Assembly: GCF_036227565.1 (NCBI RefSeq)
Contig: NZ_CP109460.1
Location: 3,658,001-3,722,000, forward strand
Source: Streptomyces sp. NBC_01454
Lineage (GTDB): Bacteria > Actinomycetota > Actinomycetes > Streptomycetales > Streptomycetaceae
Length of the DNA: 64,000 bases
Direction: 5' to 3'
Positions 40,045-49,986 of the stretch are shown one piece after another (position 1 is the first letter of the stretch; every line of letters begins with the position of its first letter). The position numbers and the translations under genes are program-made. The notes under the pieces were generated by a model. The model was not told where the DNA came from. It saw only the letters and a program-made list of their open reading frames with translations, and did no database searches.

Positions 40045-40225
40045 GACTCGACGGTATGCACAGACCACTCAGGGCGCCGCCCCTCAGCATCCGTCCGGGG
40101 CGGGGTGTGGTGGCCGCCGCCGTCGAACTCGGGCACACCAGCCCGGTGCGCCTACACCCGGCCGCCTCGCACCCCGCTGCACCAACACCTCCACCGCGGC
40201 CAGCCCGCACCGTCTGGCCAACGAA

Positions 40226-40260
40226 AATGCTGCCCGGACCTGCGAGGTCCGGGCAGCATT
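40226..40260. terminator. Bidirectional hairpin terminator
   Basis: ATGCTGCCCGGACC and its complement around TGCGA, preceded by AAAA and followed by TT, so it can work in both directions. It lies after the leftward gene at 40328 and upstream of ku. No gene between 40045 and 40327. Confidence 0.75.
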
Positions 40261-40327
40261 CTGTATCCGTTGGGATCAGCTCGTCATCCGGTACGCGGTG
40301 ACGCCCGTACCGACCACGAAAAGATGA

Positions 40328-40648
40328 TCAGTTCTCGTTCGGATCCTTGCCGACCAGGGCGGTCAGTAGCTCGACGATCTGGGCCTGGTTTCGGTCGATC
40401 TTGGCGTTCAAGCCTCGCATCTCTTCGGCGAGCTGGCTCACCTTCTCGTCCAGGCCGCCCACCTTTTGGTCCAGGTTCCCCACCTGGAGCCGCACCGCGG
40501 TGAGATCCGACTTGACGATCCCGAACTCACGGTCTGCGGTCTCCTGACCCTGCTCGAAACGACGGGTGAGAGCGGAGATCTCGCTCTGCGCGATCGGGTC
40601 CTCAGCCACGCGGGGCACTCCTGCCAGATCATGGAAATCAGCGGTCAT
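40328..40648 (-). CDS. Small coiled-coil protein
   Basis: I prefer the ATG at 40648, preceded by TGGAG at 6 bases, giving 106 residues. From residue 18 on it is a long heptad-patterned helix (EISALTRRFEQGQETADREF, VGNLDQKVGGLDEKVSQLAE, EMRGLNAKIDRNQAQIVEL). No catalytic domain. It lies between the first CRISPR array and the terminator, transcribed leftward away from the array; read-through from the array is possible. Confidence 0.65.
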   Translation of the reverse strand: MTADFHDLAGVPRVAEDPIAQSEISALTRRFEQGQETADREFGIVKSDLTAVRLQVGNLDQKVGGLDEKVSQLAEEMRGLNAKIDRNQAQIVELLTALVGKDPNEN

Positions 40649-40782
40649 CAGGCGCTCCACGATATCGCGCCGACTGGGAACCGCGCTCACCCGTTCGGCC
40701 CCGCCCTCGAAGGTGCGCGTCGACGGCAGCACGGCACGTGCGGATCCCGTTCCCGGTCAGTGATGGGGACCGTGTTGCGTAC

Positions 40783-41666
40783 GGGACCATCCCCGCGGGC
40801 GCGGGGAGCAGCCGGGTAACCTCGCCGGTGTTGTGCTCGACGCGGGACCATCCCCGCGCGTGCGGGGAGCAGGCCATTCACCAGCTGCACCGCCCGGCCA
40901 AGGAGGGTCCATCCCCGCGTGTGCGGGGGGCAGGCCGCCTCCTCGAGACCGGCAGCCCATCCATCGGGTCCATCCCCGCGCGTGCGGGAAGCAGCTGGCC
41001 AGGTTGTCGGCCTTGGTCAGCGCCGTGGGTCCATCCCCGCGCGTGCGGGGAGCAGTGCCCCTTGATTTTCGGGTCGAGGAGTGCGGGGGTCCATCCCCGC
41101 GCGTGCGGGGAGCAGACTCACAGGGATACCCAAGAGCACTCCGAAGCGGGGTCCATCCCCGCGCGTGCGGGGAGCAGGCCACCACCCCTTGTTGCGGCAC
41201 CTGGCCGGGGGGGGCCATCCCCGCGGGTGCGGGGAGCAGCGGTGGCAGGTCGGGCGGCCGAGCCACCACTCGGGTCCATCCCCGCGCGTGCGGGGAGCAG
41301 TGGGCGGCCCAGTGGGAGACGTGCTCGATGTGGGGTCCATCCCCGCGCGTGCGGGGAGCAGTGCTTGGCCAGGGCCTTGTCGCTCGTCTGCGCGGGTCCA
41401 TCCCCGCGCGTGCGGGGAGCAGCTTTCGCCGCTCTCCAGGGTGATCCATTTGTCGGGTCCATCCCCGCGCGTGCGGGGAGCAGTCATCAACAGCCATCGG
41501 TGCACGGCTTCCGGGGGGTCCATCCCCGCGCGTGCGAGGAGCAGGCGGCGGTGATGCGGACCGCGCCCAGGGCCTGGGGTCCATCCCCGCGCGTGCGGGG
41601 AGCAGATGACGTCGGTGTTCTTGCTGGACTTGTAGTGGGGTCCATCCCCGCGCGTGCGGGGAGCAG
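40783..41666 (-). CRISPR. CRISPR array L1, type I-E, 15 repeats
   Basis: Fifteen 29-base repeats (plus-strand form GGGTCCATCCCCGCGCGTG then CGGGGAGCAG) separated by 14 unique spacers of 31-33 bases. In crRNA orientation the repeat reads CTGCTCCCCGCACGCGCGGG then GATGGACCC, so the array is transcribed leftward. Repeats near 40783 and 40905 and at 41211 show single changes, fitting the leader-distal end being on the left. The leader lies at 41667-41797. Confidence 0.97.
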
Positions 41667-41797
41667 TCTTCGTGACCTGCATCGTTACACGCGAGCGACA
41701 CGTTTTTGAACCACTTTCACCAACTCCGGCATTCATGACATTCGCGTCGTTCCATTTCAGCTGGGCGCTCTTAACCGCGCACCGCCAGCCTGGAGCT
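41667..41797 (-). promoter_or_regulatory. CRISPR leader copy (left)
   Basis: The reverse complement of these 131 bases closely matches the four leaders on the right side (51740, 52083, 52670, 53684), ending GTGTAACGATGCAGGTCACG and AAGA directly before the first repeat. It contains a stretch GTGAAAGTGGTTCAAA shared by most copies. It should drive array L1 leftward. Confidence 0.9.
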
Positions 41798-42180
41798 CGG
41801 GCGATCCCCGCGGGCGTGGGGATCGGTTATCGGACCGCGTGTACCAGCCGAAGGGCACGGGAACATCCCCGCGGGCGCGAGGAGCAGTTAGCGCGTTCGA
41901 GCCAGTGGTTCAGCAGCTCGGGACCATCCCCGCGGGCGCGGGGAGCAGCATGGGAGACCGGCCCCAGGAAACCGGCCCGAGGGACCATCCCCGCGCGTGC
42001 GGGGAGCAGTTGCTTTGCGCATCGTACGAAATGACCTCGGCGGGACCATCCCCGCGGGCGCGGGGAGCAGACGCGGCGCTCCCGCTTGATGCGGATGTAC
42101 TCGGGATCATCCCCGCGGGTGCGAGGAACATGGACCGAATGAGAAGTATTCTGGTCCATCCCCATTGACATGGGGATCAG
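41798..42180 (-). CRISPR. CRISPR array L2, type I-E, about 7 repeats
   Basis: Repeats begin at 41798 (degenerate, same end variant as at the right-side junctions), 41859, 41920, 41981, 42042 and 42103, with a decayed copy at 42152. The central bases are GCGGGCG rather than GCGCGTG as in L1. Spacers are 32 bases. No recognisable leader lies between this array and cas3 (42181-42268). Confidence 0.92.
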
Positions 42181-42268
42181 TCGTTTCTGACTGCGGGGCT
42201 GGAGTTTACTTGTCAGTCAGGTGTGGTCGGAGGCCAGGGTGCTGCGACGCACTGGGGGCTGCTTGATG

Positions 42269-45200
42269 CTAGATCTGTTCGAGTCCAGTCATGGGGCTGT
42301 ATCGGATGCCCAGTGGTCCGCTGAGGCACGTGCCGTCCGGAGCCAGGATGGCTACCGGGGACCGGCGTACTGGCGGGTGGTCAAGGATGGGCCAGGTCCG
42401 GGGTGGGGGGAGGGACTTCTTTCCGGTGAACCAGTGTGCCGGTATCGGCAATGTGTTGAGCATGAGGTCGGTCTGCTGCTTTCGGTAGAGCGTCTTCTCC
42501 CTCATGGTTCGTTGGGCGCCTCGGTATCGCAGGTCGGTGGCCTGCTGTCCCTTGGGGTCGTAGGTGAGGGTGTCGTCGGGCTGCTGGTAGAGCGCGATCG
42601 CGTTGATCGTCGGTTCGCCGAGTCGTGAAAGGGCCTTGATGCCCCGCAGCCCGGCCCCTTCGGTTTCTCCGTCCCCGATGTCTTCGCCGCTTGCCAGTTG
42701 ACTCATCCTGACCGGCGTGCCGTCCGCGTCGTAGGGGGCGATGATGCGGGCTTGGGCTTCCTGGTCCTCGTCGGTGAGGTTGGCTTGCCACGCGGCCCAG
42801 GCACGGTCCAGCAGCTGGCCTGCCGTCCCGGCGGAGATCTGCCGCTCGCCGTAGACGGCTTCGATCAGCTCCGCGCTATCCGCTGGGGTGTTGAGGATCG
42901 TGAGGCCGTTCGCGCCTTGCTTGTGCTTGATGACGCGCCAGCTGGCCAGGAGCGGATAGGGGCTGTAGACGAGTCCGTCCAGGTTCGCCGGGGCCGTCCT
43001 TCCCTTCTCCGGGGGCTCGACGACGGGCAGGCCGTCGATGCCCGGCTTCCACAGCACCTGCATCTTCGGCATGTGCAGTGGCGTGCCGTCGTGGAGCAGC
43101 TGCTCGTGCCAGCACCAGCTGGGGCGCTGTTCGTCATTTGGCTTGTGCCGGTGGACGCGTCCGCGGCGCTGGATCAGGAGGTCGGTGGGGGCGAGGTCGG
43201 TGATCAGGAGATCGAAGTCGATGTCCAGGGACTGCTCGATGACCTGGGTGGCGATGACGATCATTCGCTTGGGGCGGCTGGGATTCGGCTTCGCCTTGTT
43301 GTCGGGATTCGGGCCGAGCTTTCCCTCGATCGTTTGTTCCAGAGGCTGCCTGTCCCGGGGCATGAAGCGACTGTGCAGGAGCACCACCTCGTGCGGGTCC
43401 CAGCCGCGCGCGGCGGTCTTCTTCCGGACCAGTTCGAAGAGCTCCACGCAGGGATCAACCCGCGTACGCAGCACGGCCAGTACGCCTCCGTGCTCTACTC
43501 GGGAGATGATGTCCTCGGCCAGAGCCTCGGGGCCGGGATCCGGCTGCAGGTCAATTGCTGTCCACAATGACGGCACCGCCTCCGTGGGACCGGTGCGGGT
43601 CACGAAGCCTTGGGCGTCGATGACGGTGATCGGGCCGGCTGCCCCACTGTCGGTTGCCTTCACCCGGTGCCCCTTGCACCAGGCCTCGGTCAGCGAAGTG
43701 CGGATCACCGTTGGCAACGTGGCGGACAGCACCACCACCGACGTGCCGGCATCCGCCAGCCACGCGACGGCGGCATCCAGCAGGCGCTGTTGATATAGCT
43801 CATAGGCGTGGGCTTCGTCGATGATGACGGTCTTCGTGCACAGCCCAAACAACCGCACCGCCCAGTGCTTGGAGCGCTGCGACCCCAGCACGATCTGGTC
43901 AACGGTTCCCACCGCGAACGGGGACACCAGCCCGAGCCACCGGCGCAGGTACCACTCGTCCAGCACCGCGCTCCCTCGTTCTGGCTCGGACTCCCCGCTC
44001 ATGGCCAGCCCCATGAATGACGTCAGATCGAACAGGTCGGTCTCGGCCTCTGCTTTTGCCTTCTCGCCGGCGTCGAGCAGCGCGTGGACTCTGCTGTCCG
44101 CCTTGGCGGTCCCGTGAACTACCGCGAGGGGCGCTTTCACGCCCGGTGGCAGAGCGAAGCGCAGGAAGTCCTCCAACACGCCAGCGACTTGACCGGCTGA
44201 GGCTCGGGTGGGCATGGCTTGATACACCCCACCGGCGCCGGTCACCTGTGCCACGTGGTGCGCCGCGGCGAGCGCGAGCTTGGTCTTGCCCGATCCGGTG
44301 TCCGATTCGACGAGCATCATCACCGGGCCCGTCGTCGGGAGTGCGGCGAGTCCGGCGGCCTGGAACGGACGCGGCGTCGGGGTGTCGGGGAATAGCTCGG
44401 GCCAGCCGCCGGGCGCCGTCGGCCACGCCTTGAGACGCAGGTCGTCGATCGCCTGGTGGGCCTGATCCCGTGCGGTCTTCCACCAGCCGGAGCAAGCGGT
44501 GCCGAGCCGGCGGTAGGGGAACCGGGTCTCGTCGGAGGCGAGCCAGTCAGAGATCACGATCAGCCCGAGAGCCAGGGGTATCGCCGAGGGCCGCTGCGGC
44601 CGCAGCACTGCTGCGAACTCGTCGCGGCCGATCCCGATGGTCTCCAGCACCGCGTCGACCAGGTCCTGGTGCACCGGCTCCCAGCCGTCGCCGGCCGTCT
44701 CGGCGGCCGTGGCCGGGTAGGCGCTTTGCACCGTCGCCGGGTTCGGGATGTGCCCGTGGTGCCCGCCGAGGATGTCCGCGGCAGCGTGCAGGCCCTTCGC
44801 AGCGTTGTTGTAGCGGCCGGCCCCGCCGCATCGGCGCCGGCACTCGCAGCCCAGGATCCGCGGAAGAGCTTCGGCGGTGATGTGTTCGTGCCGCGCCCAC
44901 GGCGCTCCGGCCATCTGGGCGTCATCGGGGAGGGGCAGGCCCGCGGCGCGGGCCTGCCGTCGCCAGTCCTGGCTGGCCTGGTCGAGTTCGGGGTCTTCGC
45001 CCCGGTAGGAGTCGCCGACCATGCGGAGGAAACAGGGTGCGGCCTTGCCCAGGTCGTGCAGGGCGGCGAGGACCATCACCACCTTCTTCGCCAGAGCCTC
45101 CTCTCCGCCGCCGAAGGCTTCGGCGAGCCTGGTGCGGGTGAAGGGCGGCAGGTAGTGGTCCCACAGGGCCTCCGCGCAGGCCGCGGTATCCAGCATGTGG

Positions 45201-45313
45201 GCGAACAGCGGATTCCACAGGGGACCGCCCGTCGCGCGGCTGGCTCGGCGGAGGTCGGTCTTGCCGACGACCCACAGCCACGGCTTCGGAGCATTCTTTT
45301 GAGTTCGATCCAC
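42269..45313 (-). CDS. cas3: Cas3 helicase-nuclease, type I-E
   Basis: I chose the GTG at 45313 with AGGAG 6 bases upstream; the frame is open 97 codons further but that part is not protein-like. The 1014 residues comprise an N-terminal HD nuclease (HMLDTAACAEALWDHY, ALHDLGKAAP), Walker A SDTGSGKTK near 334, the DEAH box IDEAHAYELY near 498 and motif VI LLIQRRGRVHRH near 720. Recruited by Cascade to an R-loop, it unwinds and degrades target DNA. Divergent from the Cascade operon across about 87 bases. Confidence 0.96.
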   Translation of the reverse strand: MDRTQKNAPKPWLWVVGKTDLRRASRATGGPLWNPLFAHMLDTAACAEALWDHYLPPFTRTRLAEAFGGGEEALAKKVVMVLAALHDLGKAAPCFLRMVGDSYRGEDPELDQASQDWRRQARAAGLPLPDDAQMAGAPWARHEHITAEALPRILGCECRRRCGGAGRYNNAAKGLHAAADILGGHHGHIPNPATVQSAYPATAAETAGDGWEPVHQDLVDAVLETIGIGRDEFAAVLRPQRPSAIPLALGLIVISDWLASDETRFPYRRLGTACSGWWKTARDQAHQAIDDLRLKAWPTAPGGWPELFPDTPTPRPFQAAGLAALPTTGPVMMLVESDTGSGKTKLALAAAHHVAQVTGAGGVYQAMPTRASAGQVAGVLEDFLRFALPPGVKAPLAVVHGTAKADSRVHALLDAGEKAKAEAETDLFDLTSFMGLAMSGESEPERGSAVLDEWYLRRWLGLVSPFAVGTVDQIVLGSQRSKHWAVRLFGLCTKTVIIDEAHAYELYQQRLLDAAVAWLADAGTSVVVLSATLPTVIRTSLTEAWCKGHRVKATDSGAAGPITVIDAQGFVTRTGPTEAVPSLWTAIDLQPDPGPEALAEDIISRVEHGGVLAVLRTRVDPCVELFELVRKKTAARGWDPHEVVLLHSRFMPRDRQPLEQTIEGKLGPNPDNKAKPNPSRPKRMIVIATQVIEQSLDIDFDLLITDLAPTDLLIQRRGRVHRHKPNDEQRPSWCWHEQLLHDGTPLHMPKMQVLWKPGIDGLPVVEPPEKGRTAPANLDGLVYSPYPLLASWRVIKHKQGANGLTILNTPADSAELIEAVYGERQISAGTAGQLLDRAWAAWQANLTDEDQEAQARIIAPYDADGTPVRMSQLASGEDIGDGETEGAGLRGIKALSRLGEPTINAIALYQQPDDTLTYDPKGQQATDLRYRGAQRTMREKTLYRKQQTDLMLNTLPIPAHWFTGKKSLPPPRTWPILDHPPVRRSPVAILAPDGTCLSGPLGIRYSPMTGLEQI

Positions 45314-45400
45314 CCCAACTCCTTTGCTGCTGTACGGTTTTGGCGCCGACGCTACATGAGTCCAACGAATACTTCTCTTTAAAACGGAAGGAGGTGGAGG
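45314..45400. promoter_or_regulatory. Divergent promoter region cas3 / Cascade operon
   Basis: Only 87 bases separate the two start codons, so promoters must overlap or face each other. The right end holds GGAAGGAGGTGGAG, a strong ribosome-binding site for cse1. A relatively AT-rich stretch (45362-45385) could contain -10 elements, but none is convincing. Confidence 0.6.
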
Positions 45401-46969
45401 GTGCAGACAGCACGACGTCCCTGGGACCCGCGGACCACAGCATGCATCCCGGCACTGACAACCGACCGAGTCCAACCGCAACTGATGAATCTGGTCCAAG
45501 TTCTGACCGAAGCCGACCGGATCAAGGCGATTTGCGGCTCGACGCCCGGCGAGACCATCGCGATCATCGAATACCTGCTCGGCATCATCCACGCGTTTGA
45601 GCACTGCCCCGCCGACGAGGACGAGTGGTGCGACTGGGTAGAGGGCCAGACCTCACTGGCCCCGGCCGCCGCGCGGCTGGCCGAGGACCCTGCCGACAGG
45701 TGGGACCTGTTCCACCCCAAGCGGCCCCTGGGCCAGAACAGGCTCCTCGCCCCCTGGATGAACTCCCATGGCGTCGGCCCCGCTCAGCTCGTGATCGAGC
45801 ACGCCGCGGACTACAACCAGCTCTTCGACCACCGGCACCTGCACGCCGCACAGCCCCTGCCCGTAGACCAGGCCTTCCGAGCGATGCTCACCCAGCACGC
45901 CTACGGGCTCGGCGGAAAGGCAAAAGCCAAAGCAGACTGGCTCGGCCCCGCCCTGCCCAACCAGGCAGTCGGCCGACTCAACGCCCGTGTAAGGGTCCTG
46001 GCCTGCGGCGACACCCTCGCCGACACCCTGCGCCTAAACCTCACCCCCACCCCGAAAGACAAGCAGGGGAACCTGAACTACTCCTGGACCGACGGCCGCC
46101 CCCGGCGCGCCTTCACCGGCACCAAGGACAAGGCGATGCGAGCCGTCGACGGCCCTGCCGACCTGCACACCGTCCTCGGCCGCTCCATCCTCCTGCACCC
46201 CGTCGACCGCGAAGACGGAACGATCGCCGTCGACCGGGTCCTGGTCGCCGCCGGCGAGCTCCTCAAGGACCTCCCCGCCCAGCATCTGCAAGACGCCATC
46301 GTGGAGGAGAAAGCCACCAAGGACGGCACGACCTACCGCACCTTCCTCAAGGCCAGCGAGACGCGAGCCCTATGGCGCGAGGCCCACGCCCTCTACGCGG
46401 CCGTCGCACCGAAGGAGAAGGGCACCGACCTCTACAGCCGCCTCGCCCAACTCGGCAACTACCGCACCAGCCTGTGGGCCGTCGGCATCGTCGCCCGCCA
46501 GACCAAGGCCATGTGCTGGCTCAGCGACACCTTCCCCCTCATCCCCGCACGCCAGGCGGCACTCCACCACGCCTCCACCACCGGCTCCCAAGTCGCCGAA
46601 CACGCCGCCAAGGCCCTCTACGCCGCCGCGAGCACCGCCCGCGAGATCGCTTACCCCAACCCCAAACCAGCCGACAAGCCGGCCCAGCTCGCCCGCTTCA
46701 ACGGCTCCCCACTCCTCTACGCCGAAGCTGGCGACCTCTTCCACACCCTCATGGACGACGTCGCCAACGGCACCACGGCATCAGAGGCCCTCACCACCTA
46801 CGCACGAGCCATCACCACCACGAGCCGACGCGTACTGGCCGAACGGCTGCGCTCCATGCCCTCGTCCGCGACCGCCCGGCAGGCGAGAGCAGAAGCCACC
46901 AAGCGCCTGCAAACGGTCCTCACCAACAAGACAGCCCCCCTCGTGCTCAAGGAGGCCGCCCATGCCTGA
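45401..46969 (+). CDS. cse1: Cse1 (Cas8e/CasA), large subunit of Cascade
   Basis: 522 residues, close to E. coli CasA (502). The start motif RPWDPRTTACIPALTTDR and the segments DRWDLFHPKRPLGQNR and NQLFDHRHLHAAQPLPVDQAFRAML are typical of actinobacterial Cse1. It reads the PAM and recruits Cas3. It starts at a GTG directly after a strong ribosome-binding site and overlaps cse2 by 8 bases. Confidence 0.95.
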   Translation: MQTARRPWDPRTTACIPALTTDRVQPQLMNLVQVLTEADRIKAICGSTPGETIAIIEYLLGIIHAFEHCPADEDEWCDWVEGQTSLAPAAARLAEDPADRWDLFHPKRPLGQNRLLAPWMNSHGVGPAQLVIEHAADYNQLFDHRHLHAAQPLPVDQAFRAMLTQHAYGLGGKAKAKADWLGPALPNQAVGRLNARVRVLACGDTLADTLRLNLTPTPKDKQGNLNYSWTDGRPRRAFTGTKDKAMRAVDGPADLHTVLGRSILLHPVDREDGTIAVDRVLVAAGELLKDLPAQHLQDAIVEEKATKDGTTYRTFLKASETRALWREAHALYAAVAPKEKGTDLYSRLAQLGNYRTSLWAVGIVARQTKAMCWLSDTFPLIPARQAALHHASTTGSQVAEHAAKALYAAASTAREIAYPNPKPADKPAQLARFNGSPLLYAEAGDLFHTLMDDVANGTTASEALTTYARAITTTSRRVLAERLRSMPSSATARQARAEATKRLQTVLTNKTAPLVLKEAAHA

Positions 46970-47582
46970 CGAACCGCCCGCCCTGTTCGACCTCGACGAG
47001 CCCCTCGCCCCGCCGAGCGCGGAATCCGAAGACGAGCGGGCCCCCGCCAAGCAGCTCTCCGACTGGCTCACCAGCCTCGTCCGAGGCAACCAGAACGGCC
47101 CCCTGGCCGACCTCCGCCGCCCCAAGGCCCGCACCGTACCCGGCATGATCGCCGCCAGCTTCTCGGGCCCCGACGCCACGCGCGACCAGCGCGACGTCTA
47201 CCGCCAGGTCGCCTTCCTCTTCGCCGTTTACCACCGCGGCTCCACCCGCGACAAAGCCATGCCGGGCCTCGGCACCATGGGCGCCGCCTGCGCCCGCATC
47301 GGCACCGCCGCCGGCCGAGGACGCAAGAACGAAGGCGCCGTCCGCATCATGCACCGCCTCCTCGCCTCCTCCCGCCGCATCCCCTGGCGCCACCTCCAAC
47401 ACGCCGTCGAACGCCTCCGCTCCTGCGACGCCGCCGCCCCCAACTGGCAACGGCTCGCCGACGACCTCACCGCCTGGCTGACCGACCCCGACCCGATCGC
47501 AGACCAGTGGGGGGCCGACTTCTTCACCCCCACCTACACGTCCAACAAGGCCAAGACCACCGAGAACGGAGCCGCAAAGTGA
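46962..47582 (+). CDS. cse2: Cse2 (CasB), small subunit of Cascade
   Basis: A 206-residue, Arg/Ala-rich helical protein with the family segment LRRPKARTVPGMIAASFSG reduced to DLRRPKARTVPG and the later HRLLASSRRIPWRHLQHAVERLRS. Two copies line the belly of Cascade and stabilise the R-loop. The TGA overlaps the GTG of cas7 (GTGA). Confidence 0.93.
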   Translation: MPDEPPALFDLDEPLAPPSAESEDERAPAKQLSDWLTSLVRGNQNGPLADLRRPKARTVPGMIAASFSGPDATRDQRDVYRQVAFLFAVYHRGSTRDKAMPGLGTMGAACARIGTAAGRGRKNEGAVRIMHRLLASSRRIPWRHLQHAVERLRSCDAAAPNWQRLADDLTAWLTDPDPIADQWGADFFTPTYTSNKAKTTENGAAK

Positions 47583-48931
47583 CCACCACCATCCCCGCGA
47601 CCTTCGCTGGACACCAATACCTGTCCATGCACGCGCTCATCCCCCTCGTCGCCGTCCTCCCCGTCCGCGACGAAAACGGAATGCCCAAGGAGATCGTCTA
47701 CGGCGGCGAGGCCCGCAACCTCATCACCTCCCAGGCCGAACGCCGCGCCGACCGCACCCATGCCCGCGACCGCGCCAACACCGGCGAAGGACACCTCGCC
47801 GGCTACACCATGGGCGTCCGCACCCGCGAATGGGGCCGCCTCACCCGCAACCAGCTCGCCACCACCCACGGCTGGGACCGCACCGAAGCGATGAACTACG
47901 CGCGCGCCGTCCTGACCGCGACCGGCCTGAAGTTCGGCGACAAGGACACCACCAGGGACCTCACCCAAGTCCTTCTCTTCGCCCCCCAGGACGCGGACCA
48001 CCACATCGCAGTCCTCATCAACACCCACCGCGACACCCTCACCCCGTGGTACGCCGAGTTCACCCAGGCCGAAGAAGCAGCCAAGAAGCCGGCCAAGGGC
48101 CGGAAGAAGAAGACCGACCCCGATGAGACCCCCGAGGCCACCGACTCCAAGGAGACGGAAGGAACCAAGTTCCCGCCCCTCCCCGGCGACCTCCGCGCCC
48201 AGGTCCTCACCGCCCTCGCCCCCCGCGACGCCATCGACATCGCCCTCTACGGCCGCTTCCTCGCCGAGATCGCCGACTCCCCGAATGTCGACGGCGCCAT
48301 CCAGACCGCCCACACCTTCACCGTCCACGCCGCAGAGCAGACCGACGACTTCTACGCCGCAGCCGACGACGCCAAGCTCATCCGCAAGGAGAACGCCACC
48401 GCTCTCGACTACCTCGACGCCGCCGACAACGCAGGCGCCGGCATGACGGGCTACCAGGCACTGATCTCCGGCGTCTTCTACCGCCACACCGTCCTCGACC
48501 GCCGCAAGCTCCGCCTCAGCCTCGCAGCCGCCGGCATGGCCCCAGAATCCTGCGAAACCGCAGCTCAGGCAGCTGAGAAGGAACTGATCGACGCCTTCGT
48601 CAACGCGATGCCGCAGGCAAAGAGGAACTCCACGGCGAGCACAGGCGCCCTCCCGTCCATCACCCTCGTCTTCGACGGCAAGCGCCCCTTCAACTACAGC
48701 GGAGCCTTCTGCAAGGCCATCGACGAGAAAGTCGACGGGACCGCAACCATCGCCGCAGCCAAGCGCCTCCTCGCCCACCACCGGCTCATCACAAGCCGCC
48801 GCGACGACGCCAACCCCGGCCGCATCCTCTCCTACGACCTCGACATCGACGAGCTGATCGACGAGCTCACCCAGGCCGGAAAACTGACGGGAATCCCCGT
48901 CAACCGCATCGACGAGCTGCCCACCAACTAG
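47579..48931 (+). CDS. cas7: Cas7e (Cse4/CasC), backbone of Cascade
   Basis: GTG at 47579 overlapping the cse2 stop. The 450-residue protein starts with FAGHQYLSMHALIPLVAVLP and contains the backbone segments DAIDIALYGRFLAEIADSPNVDGAIQTAHTFTVH, which contacts crRNA. It is about 90 residues longer than the E. coli protein, with a charged Lys/Asp/Glu-rich insert (KKPAKGRKKKTDPDETPE) near residues 165-195, presumably a surface loop. Six copies coat the spacer. 164 non-coding bases precede cas5. Confidence 0.94.
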   Translation: MTTTIPATFAGHQYLSMHALIPLVAVLPVRDENGMPKEIVYGGEARNLITSQAERRADRTHARDRANTGEGHLAGYTMGVRTREWGRLTRNQLATTHGWDRTEAMNYARAVLTATGLKFGDKDTTRDLTQVLLFAPQDADHHIAVLINTHRDTLTPWYAEFTQAEEAAKKPAKGRKKKTDPDETPEATDSKETEGTKFPPLPGDLRAQVLTALAPRDAIDIALYGRFLAEIADSPNVDGAIQTAHTFTVHAAEQTDDFYAAADDAKLIRKENATALDYLDAADNAGAGMTGYQALISGVFYRHTVLDRRKLRLSLAAAGMAPESCETAAQAAEKELIDAFVNAMPQAKRNSTASTGALPSITLVFDGKRPFNYSGAFCKAIDEKVDGTATIAAAKRLLAHHRLITSRRDDANPGRILSYDLDIDELIDELTQAGKLTGIPVNRIDELPTN

Positions 48932-49095
48932 TCATCACACCTCCCTGCCTCCGTAGGGACGACCCCGCCCTCGCCCACAAGCCCCGTGGATGGCGCACAC
49001 CCCCGCTCCCCGCTCAGTGGGGAAGCCCAGCCCCGACTGCCCGAAGGAGGAAAGGCGCGCCCCGGCATCAACCACCGGACCGTGCCCCATCACCC

Positions 49096-49986
49096 ATGGC
49101 CACCATCCACACACTCCTCTTGCGCCTGGCAGGCCCGCTCCAAGCCTGGGGTGACTCCTCCAGGTTCGACCGCCGCGACACCCACAGCCACCCCACCAAG
49201 TCCGGTGTCATCGGACTGTGCGCCGCTGCCCTCGGCCTCGACCGCACCGCCCCCCTCGGCAAACTGGCTGAACTCCGCTACGGCGTCCGTATTGACCGGC
49301 CTGGCACGATGATCAGCGACTACCACGTCACCGGGGCCGGCTCATATCCCCTTCGCCCCCGAGACCTCATCACCGACCCCACCCGCGCAGCGAAGCACGC
49401 ATCCAAACTCCCCGACCTTGACGAAACGACCAGCACCCACCCCTTCGGCCACGACGTCGCCGTGGCGCTCACCGGCTGGTACGGGGCCCCCAAAGGCATC
49501 GCCCCCACCCGCGGCGGGGCACTGGTCGCCGGGGCTGTCGACCGCTCAGCAGTGCTGTCCACCCGCTGGTACCTGTCCGACGCGGTATTCCTCGCCGCCC
49601 TCGAACACCCCGACCACGACCTCCTTCAGGACCTGGCCGCGGCCCTCGAAGCCCCCGAGCGACTTCTCTGGCTCGGCCGCAAATCCTGCCCCCCAACCGG
49701 CAGCATCGCTGCCGGCGTACACCCCGGAACGATCCTCGAGGCCCTCACCGCCGCCAGCCCCACACCCAACCCCGCCGCCTACGACCCCACCCAGCCCCAC
49801 CGCACCGCTCCCTTGCCGCCGACGAGGCTGACGGCCTGGATCGAAGCCGAACCACACACCCCAGGCGCCACCCGCCTCAACGACCAGCCCGTCGACTACG
49901 CGCTCCGCACCCACGCCCCCCGCTGGGAAACCCGCACCCCCATCACCACCACCAACACGATTAGCCTCGAGGACTTGCTGCCGTGA
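49096..49986 (+). CDS. cas5: Cas5e (CasD)
   Basis: A 296-residue RAMP protein starting with TLLLRLAGPLQAWGDSSRF, the Cas5 hallmark, and containing FDRRDTHSHPTKSGVIGLCAAALG and the thumb region. It binds the 5' handle of the crRNA. It has a Pro/His/Thr-rich linker near the C-terminus. Start is 164 bases after cas7; its TGA overlaps the cas6e GTG (GTGA). Confidence 0.94.
   Translation: MATIHTLLLRLAGPLQAWGDSSRFDRRDTHSHPTKSGVIGLCAAALGLDRTAPLGKLAELRYGVRIDRPGTMISDYHVTGAGSYPLRPRDLITDPTRAAKHASKLPDLDETTSTHPFGHDVAVALTGWYGAPKGIAPTRGGALVAGAVDRSAVLSTRWYLSDAVFLAALEHPDHDLLQDLAAALEAPERLLWLGRKSCPPTGSIAAGVHPGTILEALTAASPTPNPAAYDPTQPHRTAPLPPTRLTAWIEAEPHTPGATRLNDQPVDYALRTHAPRWETRTPITTTNTISLEDLLP

Noticed and set aside
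40738..42171. Long open frames over the left arrays encoding repeated motifs such as SIPARAGS and SPHARGW
   Set aside because: They are translations of the CRISPR repeats, open in several frames on both strands because the repeats lack stops. No ribosome-binding sites.
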